Shown: one piece after another, positions 1 through 6,539 of the stretch
Layout: every line of letters begins with the position of its first letter
Numbering within the stretch: position 1 is the stretch's first letter
Source of the DNA: Clostridia bacterium
GTDB taxonomy: Bacteria; Bacillota_A; Clostridia; Oscillospirales; Acutalibacteraceae
NCBI GenBank assembly: GCA_017441045.1
Contig: JAFSAK010000135.1
Span: 1-9,589 of the forward strand
Length of the DNA: 9,589 bases
Direction of reading: 5' to 3'
The notes under the pieces: model-generated
Databases searched by the model: none
Told to the model about the DNA's origin: nothing
The model's input: only the letters and a program-made list of their open reading frames with translations
Program-made: the position numbers and the translations under genes

Positions 1-27
1 CGTCCTCCCAAGAGAAGACGAGTTTAA
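1..27 (+). CDS. rpsK: 30S ribosomal protein S11, C-terminal end only (partial)
   Basis: The first nine codons read RPPKRRRV followed by TAA at 25-27. This is the basic C-terminal tail typical of S11, which usually ends GCRPPKRRRV. S11 is a small-subunit protein of the platform region that contacts 16S rRNA near the mRNA exit. The rest of the gene lies before the window. rpsK immediately upstream of rpsD is the expected order in the alpha operon of Clostridia, which supports the call despite the short stretch visible. The 53-base gap to rpsD shows no terminator, so cotranscription is likely. Confidence 0.85.
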   Translation, partial: RPPKRRRV

Positions 28-80
28 TCACAAATACACAATGCAACACAGTTTGCAGTAAAAATTTGGAGGTGTAACAG

Positions 81-707
81 ATGGCAAGATATACCGGAGC
101 AGTTTGCAGACAGTGCCGCCGTGAAGGACAGAAGTTGTTCTTAAAGGGCGAACGCTGCTATTCTGAAAAATGTTCTATCGGCATCCGCGGTTATGCACCC
201 GGACAGCACGGACAGGGTAGAAAGAAGTCATCCGAATATGGTTTGCAGCTTCGCGCTAAGCAGACCGCAAGACGTTTTTACGGTGTTCAAGAGAAACAGT
301 TTTATCACTATTTCGAAATTGCTGAAAGAAAGCAGGGCGTTACCGGTGATAACCTTTTAAGAATTCTTGAAAGTCGTCTTGACAATGTAGTTTATAGAGT
401 TGGATTTGCTTCTTCTCGTGCAGAAGCAAGACAGCTTGTTGGTCACGGTCATTTTGAAGTTAACGGAAGCCGTGTAGATATCGCTTCCTATCTTCTTAAA
501 GCAGGTGACGTAGTATCTATCTGCGAAAAGAGCCGCGGCAGCGAAAAGATTAAGGCCGTTGTAGAAGCAAATTCTGCAAGACCTGTACCCCAGTGGATTG
601 ATATCGACCGTGAGAAACTTGCAGCAAAGGTTATCGCTCTTCCTGAGCGTGATCAGATTGATGCTCCTGTTGAAGAACAGCTCATCGTCGAGTTCTATTC
701 AAGATAA
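81..707 (+). CDS. rpsD: 30S ribosomal protein S4 (zinc-binding, C+ form)
   Basis: S4 is a primary 16S rRNA-binding protein that nucleates assembly of the 30S body; in several bacteria it also represses its own operon by binding mRNA. At 208 residues it has the usual length. The N-terminal region carries Cys9, Cys12, Cys26 and Cys31 in the spacing of the zinc-binding S4 form. The S4 RNA-binding domain spans roughly residues 97-157, including SRLDNVVYR and the glycine-rich turn before FEVNG. The C-terminus ends in EFYSR, close to the usual EFYSR/EYYSR. The ATG at 81 is preceded by GGAGGTG at 68-74, six bases away, which fixes the start. rpsK lies upstream and rpoA 104 bases downstream, so this is the alpha operon. 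The long gap to rpoA, with predicted RNA structure, is the odd feature. Confidence 0.98.
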   Translation: MARYTGAVCRQCRREGQKLFLKGERCYSEKCSIGIRGYAPGQHGQGRKKSSEYGLQLRAKQTARRFYGVQEKQFYHYFEIAERKQGVTGDNLLRILESRLDNVVYRVGFASSRAEARQLVGHGHFEVNGSRVDIASYLLKAGDVVSICEKSRGSEKIKAVVEANSARPVPQWIDIDREKLAAKVIALPERDQIDAPVEEQLIVEFYSR

Positions 708-715
708 TAGTTGGC

Positions 716-804
716 TTGGAGAGAATATTCTCCAAACGATTATGCCTTTTATCCGCCGCACTTGGATAAAAGCGTAAAAAAATTTGCAGTGCGGAGAAAT
801 GGAG
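716..804 (+). promoter_or_regulatory. Structured rpsD-rpoA intergenic leader: hairpin plus predicted H-type pseudoknot ahead of the rpoA ribosome binding site
   Basis: Seen directly: hairpin I pairs TTGGAGA (716-722) with TCTCCAA (729-735). A second hairpin pairs CTTTTATCC (746-754) with GGATAAAAG (764-772), nine Watson-Crick pairs. Its nine-base loop contains CCGCACT (756-762), which is exactly complementary to AGTGCGG at 788-794. The result is an H-type pseudoknot: S1 of 9 bp, S2 of 7 bp, one-base loops at 755 and 763, and a 15-base third loop (773-787) rich in A. These loop lengths are geometrically sensible. S2 ends six bases before the probable rpoA Shine-Dalgarno GGAG (801-804), so folding could hinder ribosome binding. 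Known: S4 represses the E. coli alpha operon through an mRNA pseudoknot. Inferred: S4, encoded just upstream, or another ligand could act here. A passive mRNA-stability element is the alternative. Confidence 0.6.
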
Positions 805-811
805 CTTTTAA

Positions 812-1756
812 ATGAAAGAAATTGAAAAGCCCAGAATTGATACACTCGAACTTACAGCTGACGGAAAATACGGCAAGTTCGTAATGGAGCCCCTTGAGCG
901 CGGCTATGCTATCACACTTGGAAACAGTATGAGAAGAGTTCTTCTTTCCATTCTTCCCGGTGTAGCAATTACCTCTGTTAAGATTGACGGTGTAGTTCAC
1001 GAATTTTCCACCCTTCCCGGTGTAAAAGAGGATGTTACTGAAATCATTCTTAACCTTAAAGGTCTTATTGCAAAATTGCATGCCGATACCGAGAAAAAGA
1101 TTTATATCGAAGCAGAGGGTCCCTGCGTAGTTACCGCAGCATCCATTAAAGCTGATTCCGAGGTTGAAATTCTCAATCCTGATATGTATATCGCAACTCT
1201 TGACGAGGGCGCAAAACTCAATATGGAGATGACTCTCGAAAAGGGTAGAGGTTATGTTCCTGCCGAACAGAATGTAACAAATGAAATCGGCGTTATTGCT
1301 ACCGATTCTATTTATACTCCTGTTGTTAAGGCAAACTTTACTGTTGATAATGCCCGTGTAGGCGGCGATATAGGTAAGAATAAGTTGACCCTTGAAGTTT
1401 GGACAGACGGTTCTTTATCCGCCAATGAGGCGATTTCTCTTTCTGCCAAGATTCTTATGGAGCATTTAGAGATATTCCTTGACCTTACTGAAGGCGTAAG
1501 CAATACCGAAAGCATTATGGCTGTTAAGGCAGACAATGAGAAGGAAAAGATTCTTGATCTTACCATCGATGAGTTGGATCTTTCTGTTCGTAGCTTCAAC
1601 TGCTTAAAGCGCGCCGGCATTAATACCGTTGAAGACCTTATCAATAAGTCTGAAGAGGATATGCTTAAGGTTCGTAATCTCGGACGTAAATCTTTAGAAG
1701 AGGTAATCGCAAAGCTCGATTCTTTCGGTTATACTCTCAAAAAAGAAGACGAATAA
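812..1756 (+). CDS. rpoA: DNA-directed RNA polymerase subunit alpha
   Basis: Alpha dimerises to seed assembly of core RNA polymerase, and its C-terminal domain binds promoter UP elements and activators. At 314 residues it is full length. The N-terminal assembly domain occupies about residues 1-230, with the conserved [14 protein letters not shown] at 37-50 and the dimerisation segment around [17 protein letters not shown] at 199-215. A linker near 232-247 leads to the C-terminal helix-hairpin-helix domain at about 248-307. That domain contains [12 protein letters not shown], in which Arg260 and Asn263 correspond to the DNA-contacting Arg265 and Asn268 of E. coli alpha, and NLGRKSLEE. The start is ATG 812, with GGAG at 801-804 seven bases upstream. 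The gene sits between rpsD and rplQ as expected, with rplQ 19 bases downstream. The predicted pseudoknot just upstream suggests translation may be controlled separately from rpsD. Confidence 0.99.
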   Translation: MKEIEKPRIDTLELTADGKYGKFVMEPLERGYAITLGNSMRRVLLSILPGVAITSVKIDGVVHEFSTLPGVKEDVTEIILNLKGLIAKLHADTEKKIYIEAEGPCVVTAASIKADSEVEILNPDMYIATLDEGAKLNMEMTLEKGRGYVPAEQNVTNEIGVIATDSIYTPVVKANFTVDNARVGGDIGKNKLTLEVWTDGSLSANEAISLSAKILMEHLEIFLDLTEGVSNTESIMAVKADNEKEKILDLTIDELDLSVRSFNCLKRAGINTVEDLINKSEEDMLKVRNLGRKSLEEVIAKLDSFGYTLKKEDE

Positions 1757-1775
1757 TTTAAAGGAGTGAATATCA

Positions 1776-2117
1776 ATGCCAGGTACTCGTAAACTTGGAA
1801 GAACAAGTGATCATAGAACTGCTATGCTTCGCGCAATGGTTACATTTTTGCTTGAAAAGGGCAGAATTGAAACAACCGTTACCCGCGCAAAAGAAGTTAG
1901 CGCTATGACAGAGAAGTATATTACACTCGCTAAGAATGATAGTCTCCACAGTAAGCGTCAGGCGTTGGCGTTCATTACTAAGGAAGATGTTGTTGCAAAG
2001 CTTTATAGCGAAATCGCTCCTAAGTATAAGGACGTTAACGGTGGTTACTGCCGCATTATTAAGACAGGACCCCGCCGTGGAGATGCAGCAGAGATGGCTA
2101 TCATCGAGTTGGTTTAA
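1776..2117 (+). CDS. rplQ: 50S ribosomal protein L17 (bL17)
   Basis: bL17 is a bacterial-specific large-subunit protein that binds 23S rRNA near the peptide exit side of the 50S subunit. The 113-residue product matches the compact form of the family. It opens with the conserved [19 protein letters not shown], has the basic helix ending in TTVTRAKEV at about residues 35-42, and finishes with [24 protein letters not shown]. The start ATG 1776 follows AAGGAG at 1761-1766. Nineteen bases separate it from rpoA, so it is the last gene of the operon, closed by the folded 3' UTR and the terminator downstream. Confidence 0.99.
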   Translation: MPGTRKLGRTSDHRTAMLRAMVTFLLEKGRIETTVTRAKEVSAMTEKYITLAKNDSLHSKRQALAFITKEDVVAKLYSEIAPKYKDVNGGYCRIIKTGPRRGDAAEMAIIELV

Positions 2118-2124
2118 TTCTCTC

Positions 2125-2237
2125 TAGCCAAAATATTCAATCAGAATAAAAAATGGCTAAGTTTAGTACTCACATTTTCACCATAGTTTTACTACTTCCG
2201 GAAACGCAAATGGGTCCGGGATGATGTGTGTACTAAA
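2125..2237 (+). ncRNA. Candidate structured 3' UTR element downstream of rplQ (family not recognised)
   Basis: No protein-coding gene is credible in this gap, but it folds in a compact way. Hairpin A pairs TAGCCA (2125-2130) with TGGCTA (2154-2159), with an inner TATTC/GAATA helix (2134-2138 with 2144-2148). Domain B is closed by TTTAGTAC (2162-2169) with GTACTAAA (2230-2237), then one T-T mismatch, then CACAT (2171-2175) with ATGTG (2224-2228). Inside it are a small TAGT/ACTA hairpin (2184-2194) and a CCGGA/TCCGG hairpin (2198-2202 with 2215-2219) with the loop AACGCAAATGGG, giving a three-way junction. It lies between the L17 stop and the operon terminator, so it should be part of the rplQ transcript. 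I do not recognise a riboswitch consensus. An L17 downstream RNA element is known from lactic acid bacteria and Listeria; the position is alike, but I cannot claim homology. Confidence 0.45.
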
Positions 2238-2251
2238 TCGGTTAATAATAC

Positions 2252-2290
2252 AAAATTCCCCGTCTTTAAGGCGGGGAATTTTTGTTTTTT
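2252..2290 (+). terminator. Intrinsic terminator of the rpsD-rpoA-rplQ operon
   Basis: AAAATTCCCCG (2252-2262) pairs with CGGGGAATTTT (2272-2282). Further U-G, C-G and U-A pairs close the loop to about three bases. A T-rich tract with TTTG and a run of six T follows to 2290. Placed 134 bases after the rplQ stop and before the opp promoter, it separates the two transcription units. The A-rich 5' flank may allow weaker termination on the other strand. Confidence 0.92.
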
Positions 2291-2340
2291 CAGGATATAA
2301 AAATTACAAAAATTTAACTTATATATCGCGCCGATTTAAA

Positions 2341-2376
2341 TTGACAAAGTGACAAGTTTGTGGTATAATCACATTA
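2341..2376 (+). promoter_or_regulatory. Sigma-A promoter of the opp operon
   Basis: A perfect -35 TTGACA (2341-2346) and a perfect -10 TATAAT (2364-2369) are separated by exactly 17 bases. TGG before the -10 also gives an extended -10. The region just upstream (about 2298-2325) is A/T-rich and could act as an UP element. The predicted +1 is A2376. An imperfect dyad, ACAAA (2344-2348) with TTTGT (2357-2361), lies in the spacer and could be part of an operator, but it is too short to assign to a regulator. Confidence 0.9.
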
Positions 2377-2450
2377 TGACTAATTTAATGGGTTACTATG
2401 CTATAAAACGGCTTGCATATATGTTTTATGTCTTGCAACCTTATTGTTAA
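2376..2450 (+). pseudogene. 24-codon leader ORF resembling an OppB N-terminus (possible remnant or leader peptide)
   Basis: ATG 2376 opens a 24-codon frame ending at TAA 2448-2450, in a different frame from oppB. The ATG coincides with the predicted transcription start, so any translation would be leaderless; there is no Shine-Dalgarno. Residues 6-20 read GYYAIKRLAYMFYVL, matching the start of typical OppB/DppB proteins, where a Y-[IV]-x-[KR]-R-L-x-Y-M pattern precedes the first membrane helix. The true OppB encoded 24 bases further on repeats this segment as LYIVKRLLLALF, so this fragment duplicates rather than extends it. Five of the 24 residues are tyrosine. An ATAAAAC/GTTTTAT hairpin (2403-2409 with 2423-2429) and two CTTGCA copies (2412-2417, 2432-2437) lie inside. 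Options are the fossil 5' end of an older oppB copy, a working leader peptide, or chance. Confidence 0.4.
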
Positions 2451-2473
2451 AATATTTTGAGAGGATGAATATT

Positions 2474-3400
2474 TTGGATTCCAAACTTGCCTTATATATC
2501 GTAAAGCGTTTGCTTTTGGCGTTATTCACGGTATTTCTTGTAATCACAATCACGTTTTTTGCCATGAAGGCAATACCGGGAGGCCCCTTCCTAAGCGAAA
2601 AGGCCGCCACCCCCGCAGTTACCGCCGCTCTTGAAGCGAAATACGGTCTTGATAAACCGATTATGGAGCAGTATGTAACATATCTTGAAGGCGTACTTAA
2701 ATTTGACTTTGGCCCTTCTATTAAAAATAGAGGCCGCGAAGTTTCAGATCTTCTTTTAGAAGGTTTTGCAACCAGCGGAAAGCTTGGCCTTATGGCCGCA
2801 GGAATAGCTATTGTTATGGGCCTTATTTTCGGCTCGCTGGCATCAGTGTTCCATAATAAAGTAATCGATAAAGTAATTATGGTGCTTTCAACCGCTTCGG
2901 TTGCAATGCCATCTTTCGTTATAGCAACTATACTACTGTTGCTGCTATGTATAACGATTCCTATCTTCCCGTCTAACGGCTCAACGGCCGCGGGTCTTAT
3001 ATTGCCGGTTGTATCTTTGAGTTTATATCCTATGGCATATATCACCCGTCTTACAAGATCAAGTATGCTTGATGTTTTGGGTCAGGATTATATCCGCACC
3101 GCAAGAGCAAAGGGTGTTTCTCCCGCAAAAGTAATTTTTAAGCATTCTCTTAAAAATGCAGTTACCCCCGTTATTACCTATGTAGGTCCTATGATTGCAT
3201 ATATCCTTACCGGTAGCTTGGTAGTTGAAAAAATATTTGCAGTTCCGGGTCTTGGTAACTACTTTTTCTCGAGCATTATTAATCGTGACTATCCTATGAT
3301 CATGGGAACCACGATTTTCCTTGCAACAATAATGGTAATTATGACTCTTCTTTCGGATATCTGCTATAAAATATTCGACCCAAGAGTAGATTTCAGTTAG
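2474..3400 (+). CDS. oppB: Oligopeptide ABC transporter permease OppB
   Basis: OppB is one of two membrane subunits forming the peptide channel of the Opp importer; it is paired with OppC and driven by OppD/OppF. The start is best placed at TTG 2474, because GAGG (2461-2464) lies nine bases upstream. ATG 2465 abuts that site, and TTG 2444 has none. This gives 308 residues, normal for OppB. Residues about 13-31 form the first membrane helix, followed by KAIPGGPF, a periplasm-side loop and about five more hydrophobic segments. The EAA loop that docks on the ATPases is at about 206-229 (YIRTARAKGVSPAKV then KHSLKNA), and VEKIFAVPGLG follows at 251-261. The product ends in FDPRVDF. The stop codon TAG is part of the oppC ribosome binding site, so translation is probably coupled. 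Confidence 0.95.
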   Translation: MDSKLALYIVKRLLLALFTVFLVITITFFAMKAIPGGPFLSEKAATPAVTAALEAKYGLDKPIMEQYVTYLEGVLKFDFGPSIKNRGREVSDLLLEGFATSGKLGLMAAGIAIVMGLIFGSLASVFHNKVIDKVIMVLSTASVAMPSFVIATILLLLLCITIPIFPSNGSTAAGLILPVVSLSLYPMAYITRLTRSSMLDVLGQDYIRTARAKGVSPAKVIFKHSLKNAVTPVITYVGPMIAYILTGSLVVEKIFAVPGLGNYFFSSIINRDYPMIMGTTIFLATIMVIMTLLSDICYKIFDPRVDFS

Positions 3401-3411
3401 GAGGCAAAAAG

Positions 3412-4494
3412 GTGAATAAAGATATTAACGAAAGCCCTAAAAAGAATCCTTTAAGCTTCCAATTGGATGTTTCAAGCTTTGAAAAGGCAACTGATGAAGA
3501 AAAGTTCATGCAGCAGCGTATGCGCGAAAGCACCACCTTCTTTAAAGATGGTATGCGTCGCCTTTCCCGCAATAAAATTGCAATGATTTGCTTCACCATT
3601 ATAAGCATTATAATTTTAATCGCCGCTTTTGTACCGATGATTTATCCCTATAGTTATTCCGAACAGTTAGGTATAACCCCCGGTGAGCCGGTTGATTCTT
3701 CCTATAATAACTTAAAACCCTTTGAATTCGGTGAAACCGAACTTGAGCGTATCGCCGCAGGCGAAAAAATATTCCCTCATATCTTCGGCACCGATTCGGC
3801 AGGCCGTGACTATGCTATCCGCGTTATCTACGGTACTCGCGTATCTCTTTTGGTTGGTTTCTTTGCAAGTTTAATAGTTCTTATTATCGGCGCTATTTAT
3901 GGCTCTGTATCAGGATTTTACGGCGGCAAAGTTGACCTTATTATGATGAGAATAGTTGATATTATATATTCTCTGCCCGATCTTTTGATGATTATTTTGC
4001 TTTCATCCATACTCAATGTAACATTGGCTCCTAAAATTGAGGGAACAGTGCTTGCGAAACTCGGTACAGGTATGATAAGTATTTTCATAGTATTTGCGCT
4101 ACTCTATTGGGTAAGTATGGCTCGTTTGGTGCGTGGCCAGATACTTACCATTAAGCAGCAAGATTATGTTTTGGCGGCTCGTTCTATCGGCGCCAAGTCA
4201 AGCCATATTATTAAACGCCATATGTTGCCTAACTGCATAAGCGTACTCATTATTTCAACTGCCCTTCAGATTCCTTCGGCTATATTTACCGAAAGTTATC
4301 TTTCCTTCTTGGGCCTTGGTGTTGATATGCCTATGCCGAGTTTGGGCTCACTCGCTTCGGATGCTCTTGACGGAATCTATAGTTACGGTTACCGTCTTAT
4401 CATTCCCGCAGTAACTATTTGTCTTATAGTTTTATCCCTTAACCTTTTAGGTGACGGTCTGCGCGATGCTTTCGACCCGAAGCTTAAGAAGTAA
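3412..4494 (+). CDS. oppC: Oligopeptide ABC transporter permease OppC
   Basis: OppC is the second channel subunit of the Opp importer. The GTG start at 3412 is set by AGGAGG (3399-3404), seven bases upstream and overlapping the oppB stop. The 360-residue product begins with a charged cytoplasmic segment of about 55 residues, then a first membrane helix at about 57-78 (OppC N-terminal domain). The conserved HIFGTDSAGRD is at 123-133. The permease domain follows, with hydrophobic segments near 143-165, 185-202, 220-236, 276-295 and 328-347. The EAA loop is at about 252-273 (YVLAARSIGAK then KRHMLPN), followed by ESYLSFLGLG at 294-303. The C-terminus DAFDPKLKK is typical. The length and N-terminal tail are at the long end for OppC but common in Clostridia. 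oppD follows after 12 bases. Confidence 0.96.
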   Translation: MNKDINESPKKNPLSFQLDVSSFEKATDEEKFMQQRMRESTTFFKDGMRRLSRNKIAMICFTIISIIILIAAFVPMIYPYSYSEQLGITPGEPVDSSYNNLKPFEFGETELERIAAGEKIFPHIFGTDSAGRDYAIRVIYGTRVSLLVGFFASLIVLIIGAIYGSVSGFYGGKVDLIMMRIVDIIYSLPDLLMIILLSSILNVTLAPKIEGTVLAKLGTGMISIFIVFALLYWVSMARLVRGQILTIKQQDYVLAARSIGAKSSHIIKRHMLPNCISVLIISTALQIPSAIFTESYLSFLGLGVDMPMPSLGSLASDALDGIYSYGYRLIIPAVTICLIVLSLNLLGDGLRDAFDPKLKK

Positions 4495-4506
4495 GGAGGA
4501 AAAATA

Positions 4507-5529
4507 ATGGAACTTTTAAAAGTAACAGATTTGCACACCTCCTTTTTCACCCCCGCAGGCGAAGTAAAAGCAGTTAACGGAATCTCTTTTTCTCTCGAAA
4601 AAGGTAAGGTTTTAGGTATCGTTGGAGAATCGGGTTCAGGTAAAAGCGTTACCGCATATTCCATTCTTCAAATTCTTGCAAATCCCGGAAAGATAGTTTC
4701 GGGAAGTGTTAAGCTTAACGGCGAAGAATTGGTCGGCGCCTCTAAAGAGGTTATGAATAGCGTTAGAGGAAATAAGATCAGTATTATTTTCCAGGACCCT
4801 ATGACCAGTTTAAACCCTGTCTTCACGGTTGGAAATCAGCTCGTGGAAGCAATTATGCTCCATACTGACAGAACTAAGGAAGAAGCTATGCAAAGAGCTA
4901 TCGAAATGCTTTCCTTGGTTGGTGTTAATGAGCCCGAAAAGCGCGTTAAACAATATCCCCATGAATTTTCAGGCGGTATGCGTCAAAGAGTTATGATTGC
5001 TATGGCTCTTGCTTGTGAGCCCGATATCCTTATTGCAGACGAGCCCACAACTGCTCTCGATGTTACCATTCAAGCGCAGATTCTTGACCTTATGAAAGAT
5101 TTGCAGAAGAAACTTGGTATGTCGATTATAATGATTACTCACGACTTGGGCGTTGTTGCCGAAATGTGTGATGAAGTTATCGTTATGTATGCTGGCGAGG
5201 TTTGCGAAAGAGGAACTGCAGACGAAATTTTCTATAATCCAAAACACGAATATACAAAGGGACTTATGCGTTCTATCCCCAGCGTAAATAGTGACGGTAA
5301 GCGCCTTGAACCCATCGGTGGTACACCCGTTGACCTGCTTAATATGCCTGATGGTTGTCCCTTTGCGCCCCGTTGTGATAACGCTCTTAAGGTTTGCCTT
5401 AAACATAAAGCAAAAGAAATTCTCATAAACGAGGATCACGCTGCAAGTTGTTGGCAAAATATTATGACCGCTATCAGCGAGGGAAAAATGACACAAAATC
5501 AAGTAGAGGAGATGTATAAAGATGAGTGA
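4507..5529 (+). CDS. oppD: Oligopeptide ABC transporter ATP-binding protein OppD
   Basis: OppD hydrolyses ATP on the cytoplasmic side together with OppF to power peptide uptake. ATG 4507 follows AAGGAGG (4493-4499), which overlaps the oppC stop. In the 340-residue product I see Walker A GESGSGKS at 40-47, the Q-loop at Gln96, the ABC signature FSGGMRQR at 154-161, Walker B ILIADEP at 174-180 with catalytic Glu179, the D-loop ALD at 183-185 and the switch His212. All ATPase elements are intact. The C-terminal oligopeptide-transporter domain carries Cys284, Cys290, Cys297 and Cys315. This C-x5-C-x6-C-x17-C pattern matches the family domain shown in a DppD structure to hold an iron-sulphur cluster. 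The last 30 or so residues extend past that domain. The gene overlaps oppF by eight bases, implying coupled translation. Confidence 0.97.
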   Translation: MELLKVTDLHTSFFTPAGEVKAVNGISFSLEKGKVLGIVGESGSGKSVTAYSILQILANPGKIVSGSVKLNGEELVGASKEVMNSVRGNKISIIFQDPMTSLNPVFTVGNQLVEAIMLHTDRTKEEAMQRAIEMLSLVGVNEPEKRVKQYPHEFSGGMRQRVMIAMALACEPDILIADEPTTALDVTIQAQILDLMKDLQKKLGMSIIMITHDLGVVAEMCDEVIVMYAGEVCERGTADEIFYNPKHEYTKGLMRSIPSVNSDGKRLEPIGGTPVDLLNMPDGCPFAPRCDNALKVCLKHKAKEILINEDHAASCWQNIMTAISEGKMTQNQVEEMYKDE

Positions 5530-6490
5530 AAATAAAAATCTTCTCGAAGTTAAAGATTTAAAACAGCATTTCAGCATCCCCTCGGGCTTTATGAAAAACC
5601 TTACATTAAAGGCCGTTGACGGTGTTTCCTTCGAAATTAAAGAAGGCGAAACATTGGGCCTTGTTGGTGAATCGGGATGCGGTAAAACTACCGTTGGCCG
5701 TACCATTCTCCAGCTTTATAAACCCACATCGGGCGAAGTTTGGTTCGATGGCAAGAAGATTGAATATGGTAAGAATCTAAGCGATTTTCGCAAAAATGCG
5801 CAGATGGTTTTCCAGGATCCGTATTCATCCCTTGATCCTCGTATGACCGTTAGTGATATTATCGGTGAGCCCTTGGATGTTCATAAACTTTACGGAAATC
5901 GTAAAGAAAGGGAAGAGAAGATTCAGCATCTTATGGATCTTGTAGGTCTTTCCAGTGAACACGCTTCCCGTTATGCCCACGAGTTTTCAGGCGGTCAGCG
6001 TCAGAGAATAGGTATCGCCCGTTCTCTCGCAGTTGACCCCAAGTTCATCGTTTGCGATGAGCCCGTTTCTGCTCTTGACGTTTCAATTCAGGCGCAGGTT
6101 GTAAATATGTTTGAAGATTTGCAAAAGAAATTAGGTCTTACCTATCTCTTTATTGCTCACGATTTGTTGGTTGTTAAACATATTTCTACCCGTATCGCCG
6201 TAATGTATTTAGGAAAGCTTATTGAAATAGGACCTTCGGATGAACTTTATCACCATCCGTTGCACCCATATACCATTTCCTTGCTTTCGGCAGTACCCGT
6301 ACCTGATCCTAAAATTGCAAGAGCAAATGAAAGAATCCATCTTGAAGGCGATGTGCCAAGTCCTCTCCATATGCCCAGCGGTTGTCCCTTCAGAACAAGA
6401 TGCCCAAGAGCTACCGAAAAGTGCGCCGAAAGTATGCCCGAACTTAAGGAAATTGCAGATGGCCATAGCGTAGCTTGTCATAATCTTTAA
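5522..6490 (+). CDS. oppF: Oligopeptide ABC transporter ATP-binding protein OppF
   Basis: OppF is the partner ATPase of OppD. ATG 5522 overlaps the end of oppD by eight bases and is preceded by GAGGAG (5506-5511) inside oppD. The 322-residue product has Walker A GESGCGKT at 49-56, the Q-loop Gln98, the signature FSGGQRQR at 155-162, Walker B FIVCDEP at 175-181 with Glu180, the D-loop ALD at 184-186 and the switch His213. The stretch [14 protein letters not shown] at 97-110 is typical of OppF/DppF. A C-terminal Cys288, Cys294, Cys301, Cys319 set repeats the pattern seen in OppD, so both ATPases may carry an iron-sulphur cluster. The position directly after oppD and the greater similarity to the OppF type support the assignment over a second OppD. 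The gene's stop lies inside an A/T-rich hairpin. Confidence 0.97.
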   Translation: MSENKNLLEVKDLKQHFSIPSGFMKNLTLKAVDGVSFEIKEGETLGLVGESGCGKTTVGRTILQLYKPTSGEVWFDGKKIEYGKNLSDFRKNAQMVFQDPYSSLDPRMTVSDIIGEPLDVHKLYGNRKEREEKIQHLMDLVGLSSEHASRYAHEFSGGQRQRIGIARSLAVDPKFIVCDEPVSALDVSIQAQVVNMFEDLQKKLGLTYLFIAHDLLVVKHISTRIAVMYLGKLIEIGPSDELYHHPLHPYTISLLSAVPVPDPKIARANERIHLEGDVPSPLHMPSGCPFRTRCPRATEKCAESMPELKEIADGHSVACHNL

Positions 6491-6539
6491 TTTAAAGATT
6501 TAATTTGGATTAATCCTACTTTTTGAGGAGTAGGTTAAT
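6482..6539 (+). promoter_or_regulatory. Two intercistronic hairpins between oppF and oppA
   Basis: Hairpin 1 pairs AATCTTT (6482-6488) with AAAGATT (6494-6500) and includes the oppF stop codon. Hairpin 2 pairs ATTAA plus CCTACT (6509-6520, with U6514 bulged) with AGTAGG plus TTAAT (6529-6539), leaving an eight-base loop. Neither is followed by a T-run, so neither looks like an intrinsic terminator. I see no good -35/-10 pair for a separate oppA promoter. By analogy with other binding-protein operons, these stems may mark RNA processing or block 3' decay, allowing oppA to be made in excess of the membrane subunits; this is inference. Confidence 0.5.

Noticed and set aside
749..1081. Minus-strand open frame opposite the rpoA start and the structured gap
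   Set aside because: Its sequence is the complement of conserved RpoA N-terminal codons, with no independent coding evidence.
2205..2228. ACGCAAA and neighbouring bases reminiscent of a c-di-GMP-I (GEMM) riboswitch core
   Set aside because: Only a short match; the rest of the GEMM consensus and its two-helix arrangement are missing, and the element lies in a 3' UTR upstream of another operon's terminator.
2162..2250. Possible tRNA or SRP RNA in the rplQ-opp gap
   Set aside because: No acceptor/T-loop arrangement or CCA end, and the SRP helix 8 core (GGAA tetraloop flanked by the conserved internal loops) is not present on either strand.
2263..2290. Terminator 2252-2290 as a riboswitch expression platform controlling opp
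   Set aside because: A consensus promoter lies downstream of it at 2341-2369, so opp does not need readthrough from upstream; the hairpin simply ends the rplQ operon.
2401..3045. Minus-strand open frame of 214 codons opposite oppB
   Set aside because: Its span overlaps a clear OppB permease and the leader region, and its translation shows no family features.
4969..5706. Long minus-strand open frame (245 codons) opposite oppD/oppF
   Set aside because: It is antisense to two intact ABC ATPases with all motifs, has no recognisable domain, no plausible ribosome binding site and an unremarkable composition; it is a coding shadow.
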